A DNA stretch of 64,000 nt from Xenorhabdus beddingii. GTDB taxonomy: Bacteria; Pseudomonadota; Gammaproteobacteria; Enterobacterales; Enterobacteriaceae. The stretch spans positions 1 through 64,000 of the forward strand of contig NZ_MUBK01000020.1 in the NCBI RefSeq assembly GCF_002127545.1. The letters run 5' to 3'. Of this stretch, positions 43,033 to 53,150 are shown one piece after another. The notes below the pieces were generated by a model. It did no database searches. It saw nothing but the letters and a program-made list of their open reading frames with translations, and was not told where the DNA came from. The position numbers were made by a program, and so were the translations under genes. Each line of letters begins with the position of its first letter. The stretch's first letter is position 1.

Positions 43033-44412
43033 TTAATTACGTAGCAATAGATAAACGTTATCGTCACCACGCAAAACGTTCAGTGCGATAACAGAAGGTT
43101 TACCCTCAGTGACTTTGCGTAATTCACTAATACTCCGCACGCGAACATTATTGGCACCAACAATTAAGTCATCTTTCTGCAAACCAGATATTGCCGCAGG
43201 CGAATTTTGGGCAATGGAGTCCACCTTGATGCCTTGAGTGCTTTTTACGGTGGCATTGCTCAGGGTTGCACCTTGCAGGGCCACACTCAGTTTTTCTGCT
43301 TTGGTTGACTGACCATCACTGTTATCCAATGTTACGCTGACTTCGAGCGGCTTTCCTTTTCGCAGCAGACCAATTTTAACGTCTTTGCCGGGAACTGTTG
43401 TACCAATCTTCGCCCGCAACTCAGCGAAACTATTGATTCTCTTGCCATCAAAGGAAACCAGAACATCACCGGGCTTGATACCTGCTTTAGCGGCTGCCGA
43501 TTTAGGGATCACTTCGCTGACAAACGCTCCCTGTTGTGCATCAATGCTGAGTGCCTTAGCAATATCGGCAGTCATTTCGGTGCCTTTTATACCGAGTATG
43601 CCACGTTTGACTTCTCCATTGGCAATGAGCTGTGCCGAGAGGTTTTTGGCCATATTACTTGGGATAGCAAAACCGATACCGACGTTACCACCGCCCGGAG
43701 CGATAATGGCGGTGTTAATACCGACTAACTCCCCTTTCAGGTTAATCAGCGCCCCACCGGAGTTACCACGGTTAATTGAGGCATCGGTCTGGATAAAGTT
43801 TTCCAGACCTTCCAAATTCAGTCCACTACGGCCAAGAGCGGAAATGATCCCGGATGTCACGGTCTGCCCCAGCCCAAATGGATTGCCGATGGCAACGGCA
43901 TAATCCCCGACGCGCAGTTGGTCGGAATCCGCGAATTTGATGACAGTCAGATTCTTGGCATCTTTTAGCTGTAAAAGTGCGATGTCAGTTTGTGGATCGC
44001 GCCCAACCAGTTTTGCGGAGTATTCGCGGCCATCGTTTAATTGGACACGTATTTTATCTGCATTTTCGACAACATGACTATTCGTCAGCACATAGCCTTT
44101 ATCTGAATCAATGATAACGCCAGATCCTAACCCCTTGAATGGACGGCTTCGCTGTTCTTGCGGAGGAAAAGCGGGTCCAAAGAAGAATTGGAAATCTTCA
44201 GGTAATTGAAGTTGTTGGTTTTGTATTTCAGTACCCGAAACATGCACAGTGACAACAGAAGGAAGCACTTTTTCCAGCATGGGGGCGAGACTGGGTAACC
44301 CTTGGGAGGCTACGGCAGCAGGTAATGCCGCATTACTTACCACTGGAATTGAAGCTAAAGACAGTCCAATACTGATAGCGAGTGCGCTGAGCAATGTGTT
44401 TTTTCTTTTCAT
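43033..44412 (-). CDS. degQ: Periplasmic serine protease DegQ
   Basis: HtrA-family periplasmic protease and chaperone. 459 residues with a signal peptide ending near SNA, catalytic His in TNSHVVENA, Asp in PQTDIALLQ and Ser in RGNSGGALINL, followed by two PDZ domains. The shortened LA loop fits DegQ rather than DegP. degQ lies upstream of degS as in E. coli, here separated by an ERIC element. Confidence 0.95.
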   Translation of the reverse strand: MKRKNTLLSALAISIGLSLASIPVVSNAALPAAVASQGLPSLAPMLEKVLPSVVTVHVSGTEIQNQQLQLPEDFQFFFGPAFPPQEQRSRPFKGLGSGVIIDSDKGYVLTNSHVVENADKIRVQLNDGREYSAKLVGRDPQTDIALLQLKDAKNLTVIKFADSDQLRVGDYAVAIGNPFGLGQTVTSGIISALGRSGLNLEGLENFIQTDASINRGNSGGALINLKGELVGINTAIIAPGGGNVGIGFAIPSNMAKNLSAQLIANGEVKRGILGIKGTEMTADIAKALSIDAQQGAFVSEVIPKSAAAKAGIKPGDVLVSFDGKRINSFAELRAKIGTTVPGKDVKIGLLRKGKPLEVSVTLDNSDGQSTKAEKLSVALQGATLSNATVKSTQGIKVDSIAQNSPAAISGLQKDDLIVGANNVRVRSISELRKVTEGKPSVIALNVLRGDDNVYLLLRN

Positions 44413-44464
44413 TGAATACGTTCTCTTAATGCTTAAGCCAGAAAAAGGGAATCGTACTTAAGAG

Positions 44465-44519
44465 ACCTATCCTGTCGGGGCGTTTTACTGTCCCGGAAAT
44501 TACGCTTATCGGGATAGGT
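44465..44519. repeat. Inverted repeat upstream of degQ
   Basis: Arms ACCTATCC (44465-44472) and GGATAGGT (44512-44519) enclose a nested inner pairing (CGGG/CCCG). It lies in the degQ upstream region and may be a structured leader or a palindromic unit. Function is unknown. Confidence 0.45.
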
Positions 44520-44668
44520 TCCAAGCATAATGGATTCGATGCTGTTATGACTACTGATTATTCAGCAAAGTTCACTAATAATGTAGTTTCAAAGAATTTA
44601 TTTACAGGTATTTACGTGAATTCACGCTTGATGAGCCGTGATATCCCATGCTACCACGGCAAAAAAAT

Positions 44669-45073
44669 TTATTGTTTTTTATCTTGGATAGGGCGGAACA
44701 GGCCGGACGCGCCCTCAGAATAATCGCGGGGAGGCTTGTCCGATGCCACTTTATTTTTCACGGCGTCGGGTTCACTCAGGCGATAATTGAAAGGATTATC
44801 TTGTATTGGCATATCAGGCGTCAGTTCGTTGGAACTTTTAGCCATGTGTTGATATAACTGACGATAATCGCGAGCCATATTATCAAGTAACTCAGCGCTG
44901 CGGGAGAAATGGCTGACCAGCTCTTTGCGGTACTCGTCCAACTCCGCCCGGTTTTTCTCCAATTCTGCTTGTAGTTCATTTTGTTGGCGTAACTTTGAGC
45001 TGCCAAAACGGGCAGCCAGCGCGCCGACGATAAAACCAATGATTAATCCGATCAGTGCATATTCCCAAGTCAT
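44669..45073 (-). CDS. zapG: Cell-division/elongation coordinator ZapG (YhcB)
   Basis: Bitopic inner-membrane protein of the DUF1043 family that helps coordinate elongation with division. 134 residues from ATG 45073 (MTWEYALIGLIIGF). One N-terminal span, a long coiled coil (about 30-75, rich in ELEKNRAELDEYRKEL) and a C-terminal NPFNYRLSEPD. It is divergent from zapE, as in E. coli. Confidence 0.94.
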   Translation of the reverse strand: MTWEYALIGLIIGFIVGALAARFGSSKLRQQNELQAELEKNRAELDEYRKELVSHFSRSAELLDNMARDYRQLYQHMAKSSNELTPDMPIQDNPFNYRLSEPDAVKNKVASDKPPRDYSEGASGLFRPIQDKKQ

Positions 45074-45422
45074 GGCAACTCCTTTAGTCACACCATTGTT
45101 CTACAATATCATTACTACCACTATAACCGTTAATTTAGTCAGAGTGGAATATTGATTATTAATTAATTTATGCATCATCTAATGTGTTAATTTCATACAG
45201 ATTTGCTAGGGTATGCAGCAATTATATCCGATAGATTTCAAGTTGTGGCACCGCCAACAAGCAAAAATATGTAAAGAAACCGGGTAACGGGCCATCATCC
45301 CTGTAGTAAGTCATGGGGGGTGAGAAAACAGATAATGAACTGAAATCAGAGGAGTTTGGTGCGACTCTTATCAGTATGTGATACATGCCGGGAATAAAAA
45401 ATTTTTAAGGATTATGACTTCC
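45074..45422. other. zapG-zapE divergent region with a degraded ERIC-like sequence
   Basis: About 350 bases with no gene. From roughly 45225 to 45330 there are scattered ERIC-like words (ATTTCAAGTTG, GCCAACAAGC, GGGGTGAG), suggesting an eroded element. Promoters for both genes must lie here, but none is clear. Confidence 0.45.
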
Positions 45423-46568
45423 ATGTTACCGATTACACCTTCATCTCTCTATCAATCTGCGTTGTCTGAGGGGCAGTATCAGCCTGATGATGTGCAGCGC
45501 AATACGGTTGCACGGCTGGATACGCTTCATCACGATATGATGAATGCCAGTCCGGGGCATTCTCCCCAGCCCAATGGTTTGAAAGGCATGAATAGTCTGA
45601 AAGGCCTGTTTGGCCGGTTCTTTGGCCGACAAGCCCCTGGGCCGCGTCGTCCTGTTCAGGGGCTTTATATGTGGGGAGGTGTTGGGCGTGGGAAAACATG
45701 GTTGATGGATATGTTTTTCCAGAGTTTGCCCACAGAGCGAAAACTGCGTCTCCATTTTCATCGTTTCATGCTGCGGGTACATGAAGAGTTAACTGCTCTG
45801 CAAGGGCATGAAAATCCTCTGGAAGTCGTGGCTGACGGTTTCAAGGGGCAGACGGATATACTCTGTTTCGATGAGTTTTTTGTTTCTGACATCACGGATG
45901 CCATGATCCTCGGAACTTTGCTGGAAGCCCTGTTTGCGCGGGGCATTGCATTGGTCGCCACATCCAATATTCCACCTGATGATCTGTACCGGAATGGATT
46001 GCAGCGCGCCCGGTTTTTGCCTGCCATTGAGCAAATAAAAAAATATTGCGATGTCATGAATGTCGATGCGGGCATTGATTATCGGTTGCGGACGCTCACA
46101 CAAGCACACCTCTATTTGACGCCATTGTCGGAAGAAAATCGGCAGGAGATGCGCCACATGTTCCAACGTCTGGCTGGGCGAGAAGGCGAACCGAATCCGG
46201 TCCTGGAGATTAATCATCGCAGTATGCCTGCCATCAGTAGTGTGGATGGGGTATTGGCTATCCACTTTAAAACTTTGTGTGAAGATCCCCGCAGCCAGTT
46301 GGATTACATTGCATTATCGAAACTTTATCATTCTGTACTGCTGCATGACATGCCAGTCATGACTGCCTCAGATGAAAGTGCTGCACGGCGCTTCATTGCA
46401 CTGGTTGATGAATTTTATGAACGGCATGTGAAGCTCATCATCAATGCAGAAGTCACAATGGAACAGATGTATCAGGGGGAATTATTGACGTTTGAGTACC
46501 GACGCTGCCGATCCCGATTACAAGAAATGCAAAGCGAGGAGTACCTGAAACTCCCCCATTTACCCTGA
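45423..46568 (+). CDS. zapE: Cell division ATPase ZapE (AFG1-like)
   Basis: Z-ring-associated ATPase that destabilises FtsZ bundles. About 381 residues with Walker A GGVGRGKT, Walker B LCFDEFFVSD and sensor ATSNIPPDDLYRNGLQR. The start is ambiguous: ATG 45423 (MLPITPSSLYQ) aligns best with the E. coli start. ATG 45414 is nine bases upstream, with AAGG only 3 bases before it. Confidence 0.93.
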   Translation: MLPITPSSLYQSALSEGQYQPDDVQRNTVARLDTLHHDMMNASPGHSPQPNGLKGMNSLKGLFGRFFGRQAPGPRRPVQGLYMWGGVGRGKTWLMDMFFQSLPTERKLRLHFHRFMLRVHEELTALQGHENPLEVVADGFKGQTDILCFDEFFVSDITDAMILGTLLEALFARGIALVATSNIPPDDLYRNGLQRARFLPAIEQIKKYCDVMNVDAGIDYRLRTLTQAHLYLTPLSEENRQEMRHMFQRLAGREGEPNPVLEINHRSMPAISSVDGVLAIHFKTLCEDPRSQLDYIALSKLYHSVLLHDMPVMTASDESAARRFIALVDEFYERHVKLIINAEVTMEQMYQGELLTFEYRRCRSRLQEMQSEEYLKLPHLP

Positions 46569-46639
46569 TCTATTTATTCTTGTGGAGGAAGGCAACATCG
46601 GCCAACGGGATAATTATTGAATTTGGGGTCGATTTTTTA

Positions 46640-47256
<617 letters not shown>

Positions 47257-47268
47257 TCGGGATTATAG

Positions 47269-47664
<396 letters not shown>

Positions 47665-47701
47665 TTTATTGCCACCCTTGTGGCATTGGATTAAAGTTGA
47701 A

Positions 47702-47732
47702 AACCCGTCATTCAATGGCGGGTTTTTTTTAC
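47702..47732 (+). terminator. Terminator of rplM-rpsI
   Basis: A hairpin with arms AACCCGTCATT and AATGGCGGGTT is followed by at least seven T. Confidence 0.93.
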
Positions 47733-48088
47733 ATCATGAGATTTTTACTCTTCGATAATGCGCTATTTTTAGGTAAAAAATAGCATATTAAAGAAACAAA
47801 TCTTCAGACTCCAATATTTCATCATTAATTCTCGATGTACTTCCCCACAAAATGTGCAAAATCTGGTAAACTAGTAACAATTTTTTGCCTTATCCATGAG
47901 TTTGCCTGATTTGGCAGAGGTATACCCAAGGGATTTCAAGATGCAGCCAACACAGCGGTAACTTGAAAGATGAAGGGATAGATAACCTCGGATAATAAGT
48001 GCGAAACAGGATGAGAATATGAGCGAGAATAGCCGCTGTTCATTGAGGGGCTGTTCGTTCCTTTTTTTAGATAAACTTGGAGGTTTTC
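47733..48088. other. Gap upstream of sspA
   Basis: About 350 bases without a gene. It contains a short ERIC-like element (47921-47982) and presumably the sspA promoter. No confident boxes are visible. Confidence 0.55.
47921..47982. repeat. Short ERIC-derived palindrome upstream of sspA
   Basis: About 62 bases starting TATACCCAAGGGATTTCAAG and ending with CTTGAAAGATGAAGGGATA. The inner TTTCAAG/CTTGAAA arms are inverted. It is related to ERIC ends but lacks the middle. Confidence 0.75.
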
Positions 48089-48730
48089 ATGGCTGTCGCT
48101 GCCAACAAACGTTCGGTAATGACTCTGTTTTCCGGCCCGACCGACATTTTTAGCCATCAAGTGCGAATTGTACTGGCGGAAAAGGGGGTCAGCGTTGAGA
48201 TTGAACACGTTGAAGCAGGTAACTTACCTCAGGATTTGATTGATCTCAATCCTTACCAATCGGTTCCTACCCTCGTTGATCGTGAGCTGACTCTGTATGA
48301 TTCTCGCATCATTATGGAATATCTGGATGAGCGTTTCCCGCATCCACCACTCATGCCTGTGTATCCCGTCGCTCGTGGCTCCAGCCGCCTGATGATGCAT
48401 AGAATTGAAAAAGATTGGTATTCCCTGATGTACAAAATTCAGGAAGGGAGTGTTCAGGAAGCTAATGCAGCACGGAAACAGCTTGCTGAAGAATTGCTGG
48501 CTATTGGGCCTATTTTCAGAGAAATGCCATTTTTCATGAGTGAAGAATTCAGCTTGGTAGACTGTTACCTGTCTCCGTTGCTGTGGCGTTTGCCTGTTTT
48601 GGGTGTTGAATTGTCAGGCCCTGGTGCAAAAGATCTTCAAGTCTATATGCAGCGCGTATTTGAGCGTGACGCTTTCTTGGCTTCATTGACGGAAGCAGAG
48701 CGTGAAATGCGTTTACAATCACGGAGTTAA
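48089..48730 (+). CDS. sspA: Stringent starvation protein A
   Basis: RNA-polymerase-associated protein with a glutathione-transferase fold; promotes stationary-phase acid tolerance and, in pathogens, virulence genes. 213 residues from ATG 48089, with GGAGG six bases upstream. GST-like N-terminal domain (RSVMTLFSGPTDIFSHQVR) and the SVPTLVDRELTLYDSRIIMEYLDERFP region (landmark LYDSRIIMEYLDERFP). Confidence 0.97.
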   Translation: MAVAANKRSVMTLFSGPTDIFSHQVRIVLAEKGVSVEIEHVEAGNLPQDLIDLNPYQSVPTLVDRELTLYDSRIIMEYLDERFPHPPLMPVYPVARGSSRLMMHRIEKDWYSLMYKIQEGSVQEANAARKQLAEELLAIGPIFREMPFFMSEEFSLVDCYLSPLLWRLPVLGVELSGPGAKDLQVYMQRVFERDAFLASLTEAEREMRLQSRS

Positions 48731-48733
48731 TTT

Positions 48734-49225
48734 ATGGAGATGACCCAAATGTCTCCACGTCGTCCTTATCTCTTGCGAGCACATTATGAGTGGTTGTTGG
48801 ATAATGAAATGACCCCGCATATTGTTGTGGATGTTAGCTTGTACGGAGTCAATGTTCCGCTGGAATATGCGCAGAACGGGCAAATCATCCTAAATATCTC
48901 GCCCAGGGCAGTTGGTAATTTGGAATTGACTAACGATGAAGTCAGATTCAATGCCCGTTTTGGTGGCGTAGCCCGTCAGGTTAATGTCCCAATGGCGGCG
49001 GTTCTTGCGGTTTATGCCCGTGAAAATGGTGCAGGCATGATGTTTGAACCCGAATTCGCCTATGAAGGGGATATCGAGTCAGAACAAACAGACTCGCCGG
49101 TAGCCGATAATCTGGTACTTCTCCACGACAATAAAATTTCTCGTGGCAATGATTCACCAGATGATGAGCCACCTCAACCGCCTCAGCCACCAAAAGGCCG
49201 CCCAACATTGCGTGTCGTAAAATAA
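48734..49225 (+). CDS. sspB: ClpXP adaptor SspB
   Basis: Binds ssrA-tagged proteins and delivers them to ClpXP. 163 residues. N-terminal substrate-binding domain (SPRRPYLLRAHYEWLLDN), an acidic linker, a Pro-rich stretch (PPQPPQPPKG) and the C-terminal ClpX-binding motif LRVVK. The last codons and stop are duplicated downstream (see repeat at 49208). Confidence 0.97.
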   Translation: MEMTQMSPRRPYLLRAHYEWLLDNEMTPHIVVDVSLYGVNVPLEYAQNGQIILNISPRAVGNLELTNDEVRFNARFGGVARQVNVPMAAVLAVYARENGAGMMFEPEFAYEGDIESEQTDSPVADNLVLLHDNKISRGNDSPDDEPPQPPQPPKGRPTLRVVK

Positions 49226-49243
49226 TTGCGTGTCGTAAAATAA
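49208..49243 (+). repeat. Tandem duplication of the sspB 3' end
   Basis: An 18-bp unit covering the last five codons and the stop codon (LRVVK-stop) is perfectly duplicated: 49208-49225 and 49226-49243. The protein itself is unchanged because the first stop is kept. Confidence 0.92.
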
Positions 49244-49256
49244 TTGCGAAGCGAAC

Positions 49257-49374
49257 TATATACTCACTGGATTTCAAGATGCAGTCAACAAAACTGCAAC
49301 TTGAAAGACGGCGAGCATATATATCAACCCAGATTTCAGCGCATAAAGCAGCAGTTTGAAGTATGAAAGGGATA
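49257..49374. repeat. ERIC-derived palindromes downstream of sspB
   Basis: The first part (49257-49322) has inverted arms around TTTCAAGATGCAG and CTGCAACTTGAAA, as in the element upstream of sspA. A second degraded copy (AGATTTCAGCGC to TTTGAAGTATGAAAGGGATA) follows to 49374. The two short elements bracket sspAB. Confidence 0.65.
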
Positions 49375-49452
49375 GCAATAATATGAAAATAAAGGAGATC
49401 TTATTCTCCTTTATTTTTTAGAAAGTTATTTTTTAGAAATGTTTATTTGGCA

Positions 49453-49962
49453 TTAAAAATAAGTACTGGACGATTTCTCAAGTTCCCACAAGCAATTTTC
49501 AATATTATCCCAATTTTTTCTAAGATCAGACTTTTCAACGGTTTTTAGGCTACGCAGCGCATTTTTAGCGAATGTTTGCTTTTGCGCTAATCCCGTTATC
49601 GTAGTAGGAATATGACAGATATCCATGAATGAGATCGTGCGATGCTTGCTTGTCAGCGCTAATACTTCGGTGGGATTGTTAACTAAAGCCAGTGATAGGG
49701 CATTGATGGTCTGCTTTGTGAACTCTGGATGGAGATTGGGGGATAATTTAAAGGCCACCTTTAGCCATTGGCTATCACCTGTTGATATGTTATGAATAAT
49801 CCTGCTCCAATCCCGCCTTTCGCCTAATTCAGCTACAACAGAGTTCACCCCTCTTTCCTGCAACTGCTGCATAATTTCTTCGGGTGTAGATAATCCGGCA
49901 GCCGAGGGAAAACTTATCAAGGATATCAAAGATAAGAAGAGTATCTGTGTAGGTAAGCGCAT
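49453..49962 (-). CDS. Exported protein of unknown function
   Basis: 169 residues from ATG 49962, with AGGA eight to nine bases upstream. A signal peptide is clear (MRLPTQILFLSLISLISFPSA) with a plausible cleavage near SAAG. The mature part is helical and has two cysteines (DICHIP and ENCLWE), so a disulfide is possible. I do not recognise the family. It is isolated between sspAB with its repeats and gltD, and is AT-rich. Confidence 0.6.
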   Translation of the reverse strand: MRLPTQILFLSLISLISFPSAAGLSTPEEIMQQLQERGVNSVVAELGERRDWSRIIHNISTGDSQWLKVAFKLSPNLHPEFTKQTINALSLALVNNPTEVLALTSKHRTISFMDICHIPTTITGLAQKQTFAKNALRSLKTVEKSDLRKNWDNIENCLWELEKSSSTYF

Positions 49963-50275
49963 ATTTCTTCCTGTTATTATCATTTTAATGTCTTTTAATT
50001 CATTGCTATTTAATCAGTAACACCATGAGATTTTTTCTGCGAAAAAAATGAACCTTGTTGCTGTATTACGGTATTGCACTCTTGTTGTATTGCTGTAACG
50101 AGAGGGTGATTAAATTGGAATATTTAACTTTAGGATATAAGAATAGTCGCATAAATCCAAAAAATACAATCAACATGGTAGTAAGAAAAAAATAAAAAAC
50201 AGGAATTTTTTAACTTATTGAGATTTTCTCCGGCAAAAAGCCGGAGAAGTGATTGGAAGGATGAAGGGGGAGGGA
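49963..50275. other. Gap between the exported protein gene and gltD
   Basis: About 310 AT-rich bases. A hairpin with arms TTCTCCGGC and GCCGGAGAA at 50228-50250 lies just after the gltD stop and may end its transcript, although no T-run follows. Direct words TGCTGTATT/TGTTGTATTGC near 50060-50095 are the only other repeats. A promoter for the exported-protein gene should be here. Confidence 0.5.
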
Positions 50276-51724
<1,449 letters not shown>

Positions 51725-51780
51725 CTATATGAACGCATCCCGTTTGCAAGACAAAAGTGACGTTGACATCGACGGTAGGT

Positions 51781-51905
51781 TGCAGCTCTATATCCGGCCT
51801 TATTGCAGCCGGGGCTGCGGGCCTCGATGTAATCCGCTGACTGGCTCCTCATTCTCCTGACGAGCTTTACGCTCTGTCAATCATTCAGGTTTAGCCAGTC
51901 ACGGT
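51781..51905 (-). ncRNA. Candidate bridge RNA / seekRNA of the IS1111-type element
   Basis: In the 3' non-coding end a stem GTGACTGGCT/AGCCAGTC (minus; arms 51893-51901 and 51838-51846) closes a loop. Around an inner hairpin (51858-51879) the loop carries two guides. AGGAGAATG (51850-51858) is identical to the gltB-side flank 53143-53151. ATGATTGAC (51876-51884) is complementary to the gltD-side GTCAATAAT with one mismatch. A second loop carries ATTAC (51829-51833) and ATATAG (51788-51793), matching the element's own ends. This is the layout of target- and donor-binding loops. RNA ends are not determined. Confidence 0.7.
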
Positions 51906-51999
51906 CTTACCTGTCTTTGTCATCATTTATTTTTGCCTCAGCACTCTTTCTGCATCCATCCTTGTGGTTAAAAAAGTTAAGGTTGGACAGCGAAACGCC

Positions 52000-53004
52000 T
52001 CAATAAGGCCTGACACTGACGTAATCGTTTTGGTATTCCCGCTGATGGGCTATCAGCGCCCAAACGGTACGGGCCAGCTTATTCGCCATCCCCACGATTG
52101 CCACACAGGCCGGGCGCCGTTTTCTCAGTTCTGTCACCCACGGCGACGGCGTTTTCGTGAGCAAAGTGGCGGCTCTTGCACCGTGGATAAAGAGGGTTCG
52201 CAGATAGACATCCCCGCGTTTACTGATCCCCCATAATTGGGTCCGCCCCCCCGTTCCCGTTTGTTTCGGTACTAATCCCAGATAGGCGGAAAATTCTCTG
52301 CCCGACCGGAAAGCACTGGCTTCTCCCATCGTGGCAATCAGGATGCCGACACCGGGAATTTTCATGATCCGCTGGCAATCGGCATTTTGTTTTGCCCACG
52401 CAATCAGTTGCTTTTCCACCTGTTCAATTTGTTCATCGATGTCGTTCAGACGGTGATATTGTTCTTCCAGGAGGTCAAGCAGGAACGGGGCCAGTTTTTC
52501 CCTTAACCGCTCAAGCACTTCCGGCATCGCTTTATCTAGGGAGGCTCTTCCCTTATGCAGGGTTTCACCAAATTCCAGCAGCAAACCATGTAACGCATTG
52601 ATTTGCGCGGTTCTGAATTTCACTAATTGGCGGCGCATTCGGTGTAATGACAAGATAGCCTGTTGTTCTTCGTTTTTGACCGCCACCGATTTACCGGGTT
52701 GCTGAACGGCCATCCAAATGGCCCGGGCATCCATCACATCGTTTTTGTTTCCCATCCGGAATGCTTTGACAAATCGGGCCTGAAGCAAACGCACTTCATG
52801 GCCTAGCTTCCTCAGTTCCCGCGCCCAATAATGCGCACCGCCACAGGCTTCCATGCCAATCAAGCAAGGCTGTCGGTTACTGAAGAACGTTAAAAAATCA
52901 CCTCGTCGCAACTGCTTATCAATGACTTCACCGGTATATTCATCAACAAAATGAATTTGCATCAAATGTTTTGCAATATCGACGCCAAAAGGAGTAAATT
53001 TCAT
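52000..53004 (-). CDS. IS110-family transposase (DEDD recombinase)
   Basis: RNA-guided recombinase of the IS110/IS1111 family, 334 residues, apparently intact. The RuvC-like N-terminal domain has GVDIAKHLMQIHFVD, GMEACGGAHYWARELR and KNDVMDARAIW, giving the acidic DEDD residues. The C-terminal Transposase_20 domain has MKIPGVGILIATMGE, YLGLVPKQTGTGGR and GDVYLRTLFIHGARA. The start ATG 53004 has GGAGG eight bases upstream, which lies in an inverted repeat. Confidence 0.94.
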   Translation of the reverse strand: MKFTPFGVDIAKHLMQIHFVDEYTGEVIDKQLRRGDFLTFFSNRQPCLIGMEACGGAHYWARELRKLGHEVRLLQARFVKAFRMGNKNDVMDARAIWMAVQQPGKSVAVKNEEQQAILSLHRMRRQLVKFRTAQINALHGLLLEFGETLHKGRASLDKAMPEVLERLREKLAPFLLDLLEEQYHRLNDIDEQIEQVEKQLIAWAKQNADCQRIMKIPGVGILIATMGEASAFRSGREFSAYLGLVPKQTGTGGRTQLWGISKRGDVYLRTLFIHGARAATLLTKTPSPWVTELRKRRPACVAIVGMANKLARTVWALIAHQREYQNDYVSVRPY

Positions 53005-53006
53005 GA

Positions 53007-53083
53007 GTGGATCCTCCAGTCATCAGGGAGCGACAGGCTCCCACATTTAGGCACTATAAGGCCGGAAATCTGAGAGGATCCAC
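53007..53083 (-). promoter_or_regulatory. Hairpin sequestering the transposase ribosome-binding site
   Basis: On the minus strand GTGGATCCTC (53083-53074) is perfectly complementary to GAGGATCCAC (53016-53007). The latter contains most of the GGAGG that serves the transposase ATG at 53004. A transcript entering from gltB could form this 10-bp stem and hide the ribosome-binding site, limiting transposase synthesis. The stem is seen; the regulatory role is inferred by analogy with other insertion sequences. Confidence 0.65.
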
Positions 53084-53150
53084 ACCTCATCTCTCAATTC
53101 CAGCACAATGCCGATGGCTAAGTGGGTGGGATGCGTTCATTACATTCTCC

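Noticed and set aside
51788-51833. Claiming the donor guides of the bridge RNA as certain
   Set aside because: Matches are only 5 and 6 bases; they are consistent with the model but could occur by chance, so only the target guides are treated as strong evidence.
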